From Hyphomicrobiaceae bacterium (GTDB lineage: Bacteria > Pseudomonadota > Alphaproteobacteria > Rhizobiales > Xanthobacteraceae): a stretch of DNA of 62,580 nucleotides. The stretch spans positions 1-62,580 of the forward strand of contig JAJPJB010000021.1 of NCBI GenBank assembly GCA_021324465.1. Reading direction: 5' to 3'. Shown here piece after piece: positions 16,720-25,144 of this stretch. A program made the translations under genes and the position numbers. The first letter of the stretch is position 1; the number at the start of each line of letters is the position of its first letter. The notes below the pieces were generated by a model. That model was not told the origin of the DNA and searched no databases. It saw nothing but the letters and a program-made list of their open reading frames with translations.

Positions 16720-16965
16720 ATGTCGATAAAATTAACCATAATGGACCAGATGACGCAGATTGCGCGCGAGCACGGCAAGGCGCTTGCGCCGCTGCACGAC
16801 GATCTGGTGCTTTTGGAGTCCGGACTGGATTCGCTTGGCTTCGCTGTGCTGGTTGCCCGTCTCGAGGATCGGCTCGGCATCGATCCGTTCACGGCGGCCG
16901 AAGACGCGGTGTTCCCGGTCACGTTCGGCGATTTCGTGAAGGTTTATGAGAATGGCGCGCGCTGA
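16720..16965 (+). CDS. Carrier protein 2 (acyl carrier protein)
   Basis: This 81-residue acyl carrier protein has the pantetheine site at Ser38 (ESGLDSLGFAVL) and the usual following helices (VARLEDRLGIDPF, VTFGDFVKVY). The DSL motif is intact, unlike carrier protein 1. The gene overlaps the next gene, an acyl-adenylating ligase, by 20 bp, so the two are made together and the ligase probably loads this carrier. No phosphopantetheinyl transferase gene is in the window, so the cell's general enzyme must modify it. Confidence 0.9.
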   Translation: MSIKLTIMDQMTQIAREHGKALAPLHDDLVLLESGLDSLGFAVLVARLEDRLGIDPFTAAEDAVFPVTFGDFVKVYENGAR

Positions 16966-18364
16966 GGCGCCGTCGCTGCGCCGGCGCGCTGCCCACCATT
17001 CGGCAGAGCGCTTCTTCTTCGATCGCTTTGCGAGCGCGCGCTTTACCTCGCTTGCGAGCGCAACCTCGCTCGGCGGTCGACTCGGTGATTTGGCGGGAAG
17101 GTCGGTTTTGCTTGCGGCGTCGAGCCAGCTCACGGCGGCACTGGCCCTGATCGAACTCGACGGCGTCGCGCGGCGGATCACGATCCTGCCGCCGGACGTC
17201 GCGCCGGATCATTTGGCTGCCTTGATCCGCGGCGCCGAGATCGACGCCGTCGTGACCGATCTTGATCCTCCGCCGGAGGCGTTACGCGGAATTCCGATCC
17301 GCGTCGCGTGTGCCCCCACACTGGCAACGGCTTGCGATCTTCCCGCCGCTTTTGCCCAAACCGAATGGGTGATGTTGACGTCGGGCACCACGGGCGTGCC
17401 GAAAATGGTCGTGCACGATCTGGCCGGGCTTACCGCGGCCTTCGTCGCGCGCAAGCCGGAAGCCGGCGTCATATGGGGAACGTATTACGACATTCGCCGC
17501 TATGGCGGCCTGCAAATTTTCCTGCGCGCGGTGCTTGGCGGCACCTCGCTGATCTTATCGAGCCCCGGTGAGCCGGTCAGCGAGCACCTTGAGCGGCTGG
17601 CGCGGCATGGCGTCACCCATCTGCTCGGCACGCCCACGCACTGGCGTCGCGCCTTGATGTCGCCAGAGATCAAAAAAATAGCGCCACGTTACGTTCGCCT
17701 CTCCGGCGAGATCGCCGATCAGACAATTTTGGATGCGTTACGCGCAACATTTCCGCAAGCGATCGTCAGCCACGCTTTCGCCTCGACCGAAGCGGGAGTG
17801 GCCTTCGAGGTCCGCGACGGGCTTGCCGGCTTCCCCGCACGCTGGATCGGGCAAGCACGGGGCGGCGTCGAGATGAAAGTGAAAAACGGCTCGCTCTGCA
17901 TTCGCTCGCCGCGCACCGCGTCGCGCTATGTCGGCACCGATATGGCGCTGCGCGATGAGGGCGGCTTTGTCGATACCGGCGATATGGTGGAGCTGCGCGG
18001 TGATCGCTATGTGTTCGCCGGACGCCGCGGCGGCATCATCAATGTCGGCGGTCTAAAAGTCCATCCGGAGGAGATCGAGGCGGTGATCAACCGCCATCCG
18101 CAGGTGCGCATGTCACTGGTGCGGGGCAAGCGCAGCCCGGTCACGGGCGCGCTCGTGATCGCCGATGTGGTCTTGAAATCGAGCGGTGAAAGCAACGACA
18201 GCGCGAGCAGGCAAATCGGTGCGCGAGATCACGCGCTGGTCGAGGGCGACATTCTCAAATTGTGCCGCGATGCGCTGCCGCGCCACAAAGTGCCCGCCGC
18301 GATCAGCATCGTGCCGTCGCTCGATGTCGCGGCAACCGGCAAATTGGCGCGGCGCGAAAGCTGA
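16946..18364 (+). CDS. Acyl-adenylating ligase (AMP-binding, ANL superfamily)
   Basis: The 472-residue protein is short for the family. It has the P-loop-like motif MLTSGTTGVPKMV (about 143-155), the AFASTEAG motif (about 276-283), the DTGDM motif (about 332), the hinge and VGGLKVHPEEIE region, and the C-terminal catalytic Lys in AATGKLARRES. It activates a carboxylic acid as acyl-AMP and passes it to CoA or, given the overlapping acyl carrier gene, probably to carrier protein 2. Two starts are close (16946, 16952); GAAGG lies just upstream and suits the second slightly better. The SDR gene follows after 13 bp. The acid is not predictable. Confidence 0.9.
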   Translation: MRMARAEAPSLRRRAAHHSAERFFFDRFASARFTSLASATSLGGRLGDLAGRSVLLAASSQLTAALALIELDGVARRITILPPDVAPDHLAALIRGAEIDAVVTDLDPPPEALRGIPIRVACAPTLATACDLPAAFAQTEWVMLTSGTTGVPKMVVHDLAGLTAAFVARKPEAGVIWGTYYDIRRYGGLQIFLRAVLGGTSLILSSPGEPVSEHLERLARHGVTHLLGTPTHWRRALMSPEIKKIAPRYVRLSGEIADQTILDALRATFPQAIVSHAFASTEAGVAFEVRDGLAGFPARWIGQARGGVEMKVKNGSLCIRSPRTASRYVGTDMALRDEGGFVDTGDMVELRGDRYVFAGRRGGIINVGGLKVHPEEIEAVINRHPQVRMSLVRGKRSPVTGALVIADVVLKSSGESNDSASRQIGARDHALVEGDILKLCRDALPRHKVPAAISIVPSLDVAATGKLARRES

Positions 18365-18377
18365 AGCTGAAGCAAGC

Positions 18378-19130
18378 ATGGCCACAGCCGGCACAGCGAA
18401 ATCCATTCTGGTCACCGGCGGGAGCCGTGGTCTTGGCCTGGGCATCGCGCGCAAGCTCGCGGCGAGCGGTCATCGTGTCGTCGTGGTCGCTCGCAGCGAC
18501 AGCAAGGAGCTCAACGCAGCAATCGCCGCGGCCAGGCGTGCCAAGCGAGGCGCGCTGCATTTTGCGCCATTCGACCTCGGCGAGGTCGACAAGATCCCCG
18601 CCTTCGTGCGCGATCTGCGCAAGCAGTTTGGCCCGCTATTCGGCCTCGTCAACAATGCCGCAATCGGCTTCGATGGCGCGCTGTCATTGATGCACAATTC
18701 GCAGATCGAGCAGCTCGTCCGCATCAACACGCTCGCGCCGATCATGCTCACCAAATATGTCGTGCGCGGCATGATGTCGGACAATGCCGGCCGCATCATC
18801 AATATTGGCTCGATCATCGGCTTTACCGGCTATAGTGGCCTGTCGGTCTATGGCGCGACTAAGGCCGCGATGCTTGGCTTCACCCGTTCGCTGGCGCGCG
18901 AAGTCGGCCGGCTCGGCATTACCGTCAATGCCGTCGCGCCGGGCTTCCTCGACACCGACATGACGCATGGGCTTGCCGGCGAGCAGCGCGAGCAGGTGGT
19001 GCGGCGCAGCGCCTTGCGCCGTCTCGCCAGCGTCGACGATGTGGCGAATGCCGTCGAGTTTCTGCTCAGCGACAAGGCACAGAGCGTAACCGGCACCGTC
19101 TTGACCATCGATGCCGGGGCAACGGCTTAG
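18378..19130 (+). CDS. SDR-family reductase, FabG-like (3-oxoacyl-carrier reductase type)
   Basis: The 250-residue short-chain dehydrogenase has the TGGSRGLGLGIA cofactor loop at the N-terminus, NNA around residue 88, and Ser plus YGATK as catalytic residues (about 140-158). It ends with the usual VTGTVLTIDAG. It most resembles 3-oxoacyl-ACP reductases, which use NADPH. It is the third gene of a carrier protein - ligase - reductase operon, starting 13 bp after the ligase stop. The predicted job is reduction of a keto group on the carrier-bound acyl chain. It converges with the next SDR gene, with 8 bp between the stops. Confidence 0.9.
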   Translation: MATAGTAKSILVTGGSRGLGLGIARKLAASGHRVVVVARSDSKELNAAIAAARRAKRGALHFAPFDLGEVDKIPAFVRDLRKQFGPLFGLVNNAAIGFDGALSLMHNSQIEQLVRINTLAPIMLTKYVVRGMMSDNAGRIINIGSIIGFTGYSGLSVYGATKAAMLGFTRSLAREVGRLGITVNAVAPGFLDTDMTHGLAGEQREQVVRRSALRRLASVDDVANAVEFLLSDKAQSVTGTVLTIDAGATA

Positions 19131-19138
19131 CAAGACCG

Positions 19139-19972
19139 CTAGCGCGCCTCGGTATGTGTCTTGGTCAGCCCGGTTGGCGGACCGTCGATCGCGGTCCAAC
19201 CGCCATCAACCAGCAGTGCCGTGCCGGTTATGTAGCTCGCCGCGTCCGAAGCGAGGAAGGCAACGGCGGCGCCGACTTCGCTCGGCCGTGCCCATCTGTT
19301 GAAGACGGTATGCGCGCCGAGCGCACTCCAGATCTCCGGGCGCGCCCGCAGCGGCCCGACCAGCGCAGTTTCTACGATACTCGGCACGATGGCATTGACC
19401 CGCACGCCATACTGGCCCACTTCGGAGGCCAGCCCGCGCACCATCTGTATGATGCCGGCTTTGGTCGCGCCATAAATTGCAAGGCCCGGCTCGAGCGTCG
19501 TAGCGCGCACCGAGGAACTCGCGATCAGGCTGCCGCCGCCTTGCTTGACCATCATGCGACCGAAGGCGCGCAGGAAGAAAAACGTGCCGCGCAAATTGAG
19601 GTCAGCGACCCGGTCGTATTCGTCATCGGTATAATCCAGCATCAGCTTGCGCACATGGATCGCCGGTGTCGTCACTGCTATGTCGAGTCTTCCGTGCGTG
19701 TTGGCGATCGCCGCCGCCATGGCATTGACAGCCCCGCCATCGCCGGCATCGAGCATGTGAACTTCGGCGCGTCCGTTCATTCCAATCTCGGCTGCCGTCG
19801 CCTCGGCGCCGGCGCGGTTCTTGTCGGCGCAAATGACGGTTGCACCGAGCGCGGCAAGCGCCTCAGCTGACGCTTTGCCGATACCGGAGGCCGCGCCCAG
19901 CACCAGTGCAATCTTGCCGTCGAGCCGAAACAGCCTGCGATACGCCTCAAGGCGTGCTTCCACCGGCACCAT
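19139..19972 (-). CDS. SDR-family oxidoreductase of the TRAP operon
   Basis: The 277-residue classical SDR has GAASGIGKA as cofactor loop, a run of Ser (IASSSVRA) and YGATK as catalytic residues, and the C-terminal ITGTALLVDGG. The usual NNAG motif reads TTPA, which is odd but tolerated in some members. The ATG at 19972 has GGAG 8 nt upstream; a GTG at 19981 is less likely. It is the last gene after dctQM and dctP (26-bp gap), so it probably oxidises or reduces the compound the transporter brings in. Confidence 0.9.
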   Translation of the reverse strand: MVPVEARLEAYRRLFRLDGKIALVLGAASGIGKASAEALAALGATVICADKNRAGAEATAAEIGMNGRAEVHMLDAGDGGAVNAMAAAIANTHGRLDIAVTTPAIHVRKLMLDYTDDEYDRVADLNLRGTFFFLRAFGRMMVKQGGGSLIASSSVRATTLEPGLAIYGATKAGIIQMVRGLASEVGQYGVRVNAIVPSIVETALVGPLRARPEIWSALGAHTVFNRWARPSEVGAAVAFLASDAASYITGTALLVDGGWTAIDGPPTGLTKTHTEAR

Positions 19973-19998
19973 CGGGCGCACTCCGGACGCTGCGGCAC

Positions 19999-21015
19999 TC
20001 AGCCGGTGCGGCCCTGTTCGGCCATTTGCTGAAACTTCTCCACGTTATCAACGCCGGCGTAATTGGCAATTCGCTCGTTTGCCGGACCCATCAGTGCGCG
20101 GAACGGCGCGAGATTCGGCCGCGTTACGGTCATCCCGGCGGCTTCGATCTTCTTGATTTGATCTTCCTCCTGGTCGGCGATCATTTTGCGCATCAGATCG
20201 CCGGCGGCGGCGCTCTCCTCGTGGAAGATCGCCTGCTGCGTCGGATCGAGCTTCTTCCAGGTCACGGCGCTCACCGTATGGATCATGTTGTTGTAGATGT
20301 GTCGGGTAAGCGCCAGATATTTCTGCACTTCATAGAACTTGTTGAAATAGATTACCGCGATCGGATTCTCTTCACCGTCGACGACATGCTGCGAGAGCGC
20401 GAGATACAGCTCCGGGAACGCGATAGCCTGCACTGTGGCGCCGAGCGCTTCGAGCGACGCCTGGATCTGAAGTTCCGGCGGCGTGCGCAGCTTTAGGCCT
20501 TTGACATCTTCCGGCACATTGATTGGACGCACTGTGTTGGTCACGTTGCGGAAGCCATATTCCCAGTTGCGCAGCAAGATGAAACCTTGCTTTTCGGCGA
20601 GCGGGGCAAGCCAATCCATGGCCGGCCCGTCGAGCACGCGAAACGCATGCTGCGGGCTGTCCCAGATGAACGGCAGCATTACCGCCGCGAAGGCGGTGTC
20701 ATATTTGTCGAGCTGACCTTGCGTCGGCAGTCCCATATCGATGGTGCCGAGCTTGATCTGCTGCGCCTGTTCGGGCGGACCGCCCAGCACGTTGTTGGGA
20801 AAGATATTGATTTTGATCGCGCCATTGGTGCGGGTCTCGACCCGCTCCGCGAATTGCTTGGCGGCGATATTGCCCGGGTGATCCTCCGCGGCGAAATGAG
20901 CAAAGCGCAACGTGAGCGGCGCCGCGTGCAGCGAGACATAAGGCGCCGAGATCGAGAATGCCGCGCCCGCCGCGCCGGCCTTGAGCATTATCCTGCGACT
21001 CATTGCAAAGGTCAT
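19999..21015 (-). CDS. TRAP transporter solute-binding protein (DctP family)
   Basis: The 338-residue periplasmic binding protein starts with SRRIMLKAGAAGAAF, a Tat-like twin-arginine signal, then LTLRFAHFAAEDHPGNIAAK. The motif VKGLKLRTPPE near residue 165 carries the Arg that binds ligand carboxylates in this family. The start at 21015 has GGGAGG at 6 nt, which sets it inside a much longer open frame. It lies 23 bp downstream of the fused membrane subunit gene. The ligand is a carboxylic acid of unknown type. Confidence 0.94.
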   Translation of the reverse strand: MTFAMSRRIMLKAGAAGAAFSISAPYVSLHAAPLTLRFAHFAAEDHPGNIAAKQFAERVETRTNGAIKINIFPNNVLGGPPEQAQQIKLGTIDMGLPTQGQLDKYDTAFAAVMLPFIWDSPQHAFRVLDGPAMDWLAPLAEKQGFILLRNWEYGFRNVTNTVRPINVPEDVKGLKLRTPPELQIQASLEALGATVQAIAFPELYLALSQHVVDGEENPIAVIYFNKFYEVQKYLALTRHIYNNMIHTVSAVTWKKLDPTQQAIFHEESAAAGDLMRKMIADQEEDQIKKIEAAGMTVTRPNLAPFRALMGPANERIANYAGVDNVEKFQQMAEQGRTG

Positions 21016-21038
21016 GACGTCCTCCCGGCTTCTCTTTC

Positions 21039-22964
21039 TCAGACGCGAAAACCGATATAGCGCGGCAGCGCCAGTGCGAACCACGGAACAAAGGCTACCA
21101 CCAACAATCCGATCAGCACTATGATCAGATAAGGCAGCATTGCGCGCGACGCCTTTTCGATGTCGCAGCGCATGATAACACAGCAGACATAAAAGCCGAC
21201 GCCGGCCAGCGGCATGAAGCCGCCGACGCCCATGGCGATGATCAGAACCAGCGCGTAGTGCATTTGGCTCAAGCCAAGCTTGCCGGCGATCGGGATCAAA
21301 AGCGGTGCCACGACATTGAGTGACGGAAGGCCTTCGAGCAGCACGCCGACCGCGATAAGCAGCACGATCGAGCCAAGCATGAAAATTGCGGTCGAGCCGC
21401 CGAGCATATGCAAAAGCGCGACCAGCCGCTGCGGCAGATAGGCGACGGTAAGCGTCCATTGGAAGCAAGTTGCCGCGGCAAAGATGAATAGCAGCACGCC
21501 GGTAAGCGCCGCGGTGTCGAGCACCGTGCGCATAAACTCACCAAAATTCATTTCGCGATAGAACAGCATCGACAGTGCAAGCCCATAGATCACGGCAAAG
21601 CCCGCGACTTCGGTCGGCGTGGCGATGCCGAGCAGAATGCCACCGAGCAGCATCGCCGGCATTAACAGCGGCATGATCGCAGTGATTCCGGCCCGCGCCA
21701 TGGTCGCAATTGGGGCGCGCGGTGATGGCGGCATGCCGGCCCGGCGCGCGCGCAGATAGATCAACGCCATCAGGCAGAGCGCCAGCACGGCGGCCGGAAT
21801 GAGCCCGCCGATGAACATGGCGCCGACCGACACACTGGTGATCGAGCCGACGATCAGCATGGCGATGCTTGGTGGCACGGTCTCGCCCATAATGGCGGAT
21901 GCCGCGAGCACGGCCGCGCCTTCGGCCGAGCCGTGGCGCTCGCGCAATTCGTCGCGCATCACCGTGCCGACAGCGGCGACGTCGGCCGGCTTCGAGCCCG
22001 ACAGACCGGAGACTACATACATGCTCGCCACCGTGACCTGTAAGAGCCCGCCGCGCCAATGGCCGACCAGGGTGTGAATGAAGCGAACCAGCCGCACGCT
22101 GATGCCGCCGCGTTCCATGATCAGTCCGGCAAGAATAAAGAACGGGATCGCGAGCAGAATGAAATTGCCGGTGCCGTTCGCCATGGTCTGCGGCAGGATG
22201 ACGAAAGAGCCGGCATCGGCCGCCCACAGATAGGCGGCGGTGGCGAGAAGAAGGACAAAGCCGACCGGTACGCCGGCGAGGATCGTGACAAAGAACAGCG
22301 ACAGCGTCACGATAATCGCTGCATCGCCGCGGAGGTAGGGCAGCCACAGATCGCGCGTCGCCGCGGCAAGCACGAGCACGGCGATGAAGGCGATGCCGAC
22401 GGAGCAGGCGAGCCGCCGGTTCTGCCGGGACAGATTGTCCAGCGCATAGAGCGCCAAAAGCACCATGCCGAGCGGCAGCGGCAGGGCGATCAGCGCCGCC
22501 GGCAATTGCAGGACCGGCGTGAGCTCGCCCCAGCTTGAAGCGACGAATTGTGAGGAAGCAAAGCCGGTCAAGCCGACAACGAACACAACAATAATATCGG
22601 AAAACACGACGCAGGCTCGCTCGGCGGAAACCGGCAGCAGATTGAGCACGATGCGGACGAAAGCGTGCTCGCGCCGGCGATAGGCCACCGCGCCGCCGAT
22701 GAAAGCCAATATCGACAGCGCCAGCCGCGCCGCTTCGTCGGACCACAGAAACGAGTGACGGAAATAGACGCGCGCAAAGACATTGGCGAGGACAAGCGCG
22801 AGCTCGGCAAGCAGCGCGATGGCAACAACGGCTTCCGCCACCATTTCGAGCGGCCGCAGCAGCGAGTTTTTGCGCCCTACCGCCGTCTCATCGGAAGGCG
22901 CAGTCGCCTGATCAGCAAGATCAACAGAACTCTGCATCGACGCATCCACCCCGCGCGCCGGCAT
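21039..22964 (-). CDS. Fused TRAP transporter membrane protein (DctQ-DctM)
   Basis: The 641-residue membrane protein has about sixteen hydrophobic segments. Residues of about 38-190 match the small four-helix DctQ subunit (FLWSDEAARLALSILAFIGG). From about 215 to the end it is the DctM carrier domain (GVPVGFVLLLATAAYLW, then IPFFILAGLIMERGG). Fused DctQM subunits are common and use a sodium gradient. The operon is DctQM, DctP, SDR, which supplies a full transporter. The acyl-CoA synthetase lies 114 bp upstream on the same strand and may share the transcript. Start ATG 22964 or 22937. Confidence 0.93.
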   Translation of the reverse strand: MPARGVDASMQSSVDLADQATAPSDETAVGRKNSLLRPLEMVAEAVVAIALLAELALVLANVFARVYFRHSFLWSDEAARLALSILAFIGGAVAYRRREHAFVRIVLNLLPVSAERACVVFSDIIVVFVVGLTGFASSQFVASSWGELTPVLQLPAALIALPLPLGMVLLALYALDNLSRQNRRLACSVGIAFIAVLVLAAATRDLWLPYLRGDAAIIVTLSLFFVTILAGVPVGFVLLLATAAYLWAADAGSFVILPQTMANGTGNFILLAIPFFILAGLIMERGGISVRLVRFIHTLVGHWRGGLLQVTVASMYVVSGLSGSKPADVAAVGTVMRDELRERHGSAEGAAVLAASAIMGETVPPSIAMLIVGSITSVSVGAMFIGGLIPAAVLALCLMALIYLRARRAGMPPSPRAPIATMARAGITAIMPLLMPAMLLGGILLGIATPTEVAGFAVIYGLALSMLFYREMNFGEFMRTVLDTAALTGVLLFIFAAATCFQWTLTVAYLPQRLVALLHMLGGSTAIFMLGSIVLLIAVGVLLEGLPSLNVVAPLLIPIAGKLGLSQMHYALVLIIAMGVGGFMPLAGVGFYVCCVIMRCDIEKASRAMLPYLIIVLIGLLVVAFVPWFALALPRYIGFRV

Positions 22965-23078
22965 GGCCCCGCCGATCGCTGCGCCGATCCTAGCTGCTGA
23001 AATTAGTAAGTGCCAGCCGCAGCTGCGTTGCGTTCAACAATCGAGACAATAACCGCCTTAAAGGCGATATCAACAGCC

Positions 23079-24884
23079 CTAAAGCCGGATATCGCCCGCG
23101 GTGATCTTGCCATAGAGGGCTGCATCCAGCGGCTCATAGGCTTGGCTTTGCGGGTGATCGAAATAGATTTCGCACTCGGGGCGACGTGGATCAAAGCCCT
23201 CGCGTGCGAGCGCGGCCTTCCTGTGCCTGAAAGTCCCCGTGACGCCGATCGCATTTTGGATGCGCAGAAACAGCGGCCGCGCGTAAGGCGGCAGGCGCTG
23301 TATTAGGTGCTGCCGCAGCGAGGCGAGATCGAGCGTGCCGTGGGTGACGAGCGCCGCCATGCCAGCGGCGCCGTCGGTGCCGGGAATTTTGACGCCGTAG
23401 ACGCACGCCTCTTTGACGCCGGGAAAAGCCATGAGCGCGTCGAGGACTTCCGAGGTCGCGACGTTCTCGCCTTTCCAGCGAAACGTGTCGCCGATCCGGT
23501 CGACAAAATAATAGAAGCCGGCCGCGTCCATGCGCATCAGATCGCCGCTGCGGTACCAGGCATCGCCTGGCTCGAACACGTCGCGGAGGATTTTGCGCTT
23601 GGTGTCGTCGGCACTGGTATAGCCCTCGAATGCGCGACCGGGCCGGGCTCTGCCGTCGCGAATTCTGCCGATCGCCTCGCCGGCTTCACCCGGCGCGCAA
23701 CGCACACAGCGACCGTTGGCGTCCCGCGCCGGCGCGCCGGTCGCCGCATCGAATTTCACCAGCTCCAGCGCGAAGCGATGTTTTAGGAACGGCGGCACGC
23801 GGCCGATCGCACCGACTTTGCCCTCGACGTTATAGAGCGACACATTGCCTTCGGTCGCCGCGTAGAATTCCAGAATTTTCGGGATGGCAAAGCGCGATTG
23901 AAATGTCTCCCAGATATCGGCGCGCAGCCCGTTGCCTGCGCAGAGGCGCAGGCGGTGCTCGCGCTCGCGCGGATGCTTTGCAGCGTTGACCAAGTAGCGG
24001 CATAGTTCGCCGATATATTGGAACAGCGTGCAATCATAATCGGCGATATCGTCCCAGAATCGCTGCGCGGAAAATTTCTCGGCGATCACCACCGTGCCGC
24101 CGCGCGCCAGAATCGCGCCCACCGCTACCACGCCACCGACCGAATGATAGAGCGGCAGACAGTCATACATGCGGTCGTGCGGCCCCGCTTTCATCATGCC
24201 GGCAAACCAAAGACTCCATTCCAGGAGCCGGCGGTGGCTGACATTGGCGGCTTTGGGGAGGCCCGTCGTGCCCGACGTGTAGATCGTCAGCGCACGATCG
24301 CCGATCGTGACCGCGCGCCGCTCCATCGGGCCGAGCGCCGTGTCGGAGAACCGTTCGATATCGCGGTCAATGCGCGAGAAGTCATCGCTACCATGCGACC
24401 ACAGATCGGGTCGGCTCGTCAGGGGCGCGGAGCGAAACTCATCGATCAGCTCGTCGGCCACGATTACGTGCTTGGGCGCCACGAGGTCGATGCAATGGGC
24501 CAGCGACTGGCCTCGCAACTGCGTGTTGATCAGTGACACGACGCCACCCATGCTGGTGACGCCGAGCCAGATCGCCAGATATTCCGGCCGGTTCGGCATC
24601 ATCAGGCAGACAGTGTCGCCGTTACCCAGTTTTTGCGCGAGCGCCCAGCGCGCATAGCGGTTGGCGCGCGCGACAAGGCCCTGGTAAGTCAATGTCTCGC
24701 GCCCGGAAATCAGCGCGGGCGCAGCACCGTGTTGTTCTGCGCTCTCGGCGATGAGCGCCGGCAAGATGCGCTGCGGCGTCTGCGCAATAGGCGCGATAGC
24801 TTCGAGCGCGCGCAGCCAGGCGCGCGATGCGCTCTCGTCGCTGGCGCCGGCAAGCGCGGCCGGCTCGTTCTCGATCAAGGCCAT
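23079..24884 (-). CDS. Long-chain acyl-CoA synthetase (FATP/FadD-type)
   Basis: The 601-residue adenylate-forming enzyme has YTSGTTGLPKAANVSHRR (about 237-254), EFYAATEGN and, later, YRSGDLMRMDAAGFYYFVDR with the R-x-G-D-T-F-R-W-K-G-E-N segment typical of very-long-chain/FATP-type synthetases. It converts fatty or bile-acid-like acids to CoA thioesters with ATP. It was probably made from ATG 24884; in-frame sequence upstream to 25004 looks non-coding. Its position before the TRAP genes suggests that it activates the imported acid, but the 114-bp gap leaves this open. Confidence 0.9.
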   Translation of the reverse strand: MALIENEPAALAGASDESASRAWLRALEAIAPIAQTPQRILPALIAESAEQHGAAPALISGRETLTYQGLVARANRYARWALAQKLGNGDTVCLMMPNRPEYLAIWLGVTSMGGVVSLINTQLRGQSLAHCIDLVAPKHVIVADELIDEFRSAPLTSRPDLWSHGSDDFSRIDRDIERFSDTALGPMERRAVTIGDRALTIYTSGTTGLPKAANVSHRRLLEWSLWFAGMMKAGPHDRMYDCLPLYHSVGGVVAVGAILARGGTVVIAEKFSAQRFWDDIADYDCTLFQYIGELCRYLVNAAKHPREREHRLRLCAGNGLRADIWETFQSRFAIPKILEFYAATEGNVSLYNVEGKVGAIGRVPPFLKHRFALELVKFDAATGAPARDANGRCVRCAPGEAGEAIGRIRDGRARPGRAFEGYTSADDTKRKILRDVFEPGDAWYRSGDLMRMDAAGFYYFVDRIGDTFRWKGENVATSEVLDALMAFPGVKEACVYGVKIPGTDGAAGMAALVTHGTLDLASLRQHLIQRLPPYARPLFLRIQNAIGVTGTFRHRKAALAREGFDPRRPECEIYFDHPQSQAYEPLDAALYGKITAGDIRL

Positions 24885-25035
24885 GCCGGAGCATGGCGCA
24901 ACAACGTGAATCTTTCGCTTCAAGATCGGATAAAACTCTAATGATCCGGAACCTGCGGCTGGACGGTAGCGCCGCCGCACCGAATCGAAGTAGCAACATG
25001 GCAAAAGATTAAGGTTATTCGCTCGAATTCGTGTT

Positions 25036-25051
25036 GCTTACGTTCTTTTGC
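25036..25051 (+). promoter_or_regulatory. Motif GCTTACGTTCTTTTGC upstream of metY (copy 1)
   Basis: This 16-nt stretch recurs, with two extra T residues, at 27551-27568 upstream of the cupin gene. Both copies sit in short gaps before plus-strand genes (94 and 44 nt from the start codons). A shared promoter or operator is possible, but chance cannot be excluded. Confidence 0.3.
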
Positions 25052-25144
25052 CTACACAGCCACTGATAAGAAACGCAATCTCCGTAGCATTGCGTTCCCA
25101 AGCGCATTCAAAGAATTGCGCGATTGTGGGCAGGCGGTGGCAAC

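Noticed and set aside
25005-25144. SAM-II or similar riboswitch before metY.
   Set aside because: A CAGCCACTGATAAGAAAC stretch slightly resembles the 3' part of SAM-II, but the 5' stem and pseudoknot partner are absent.
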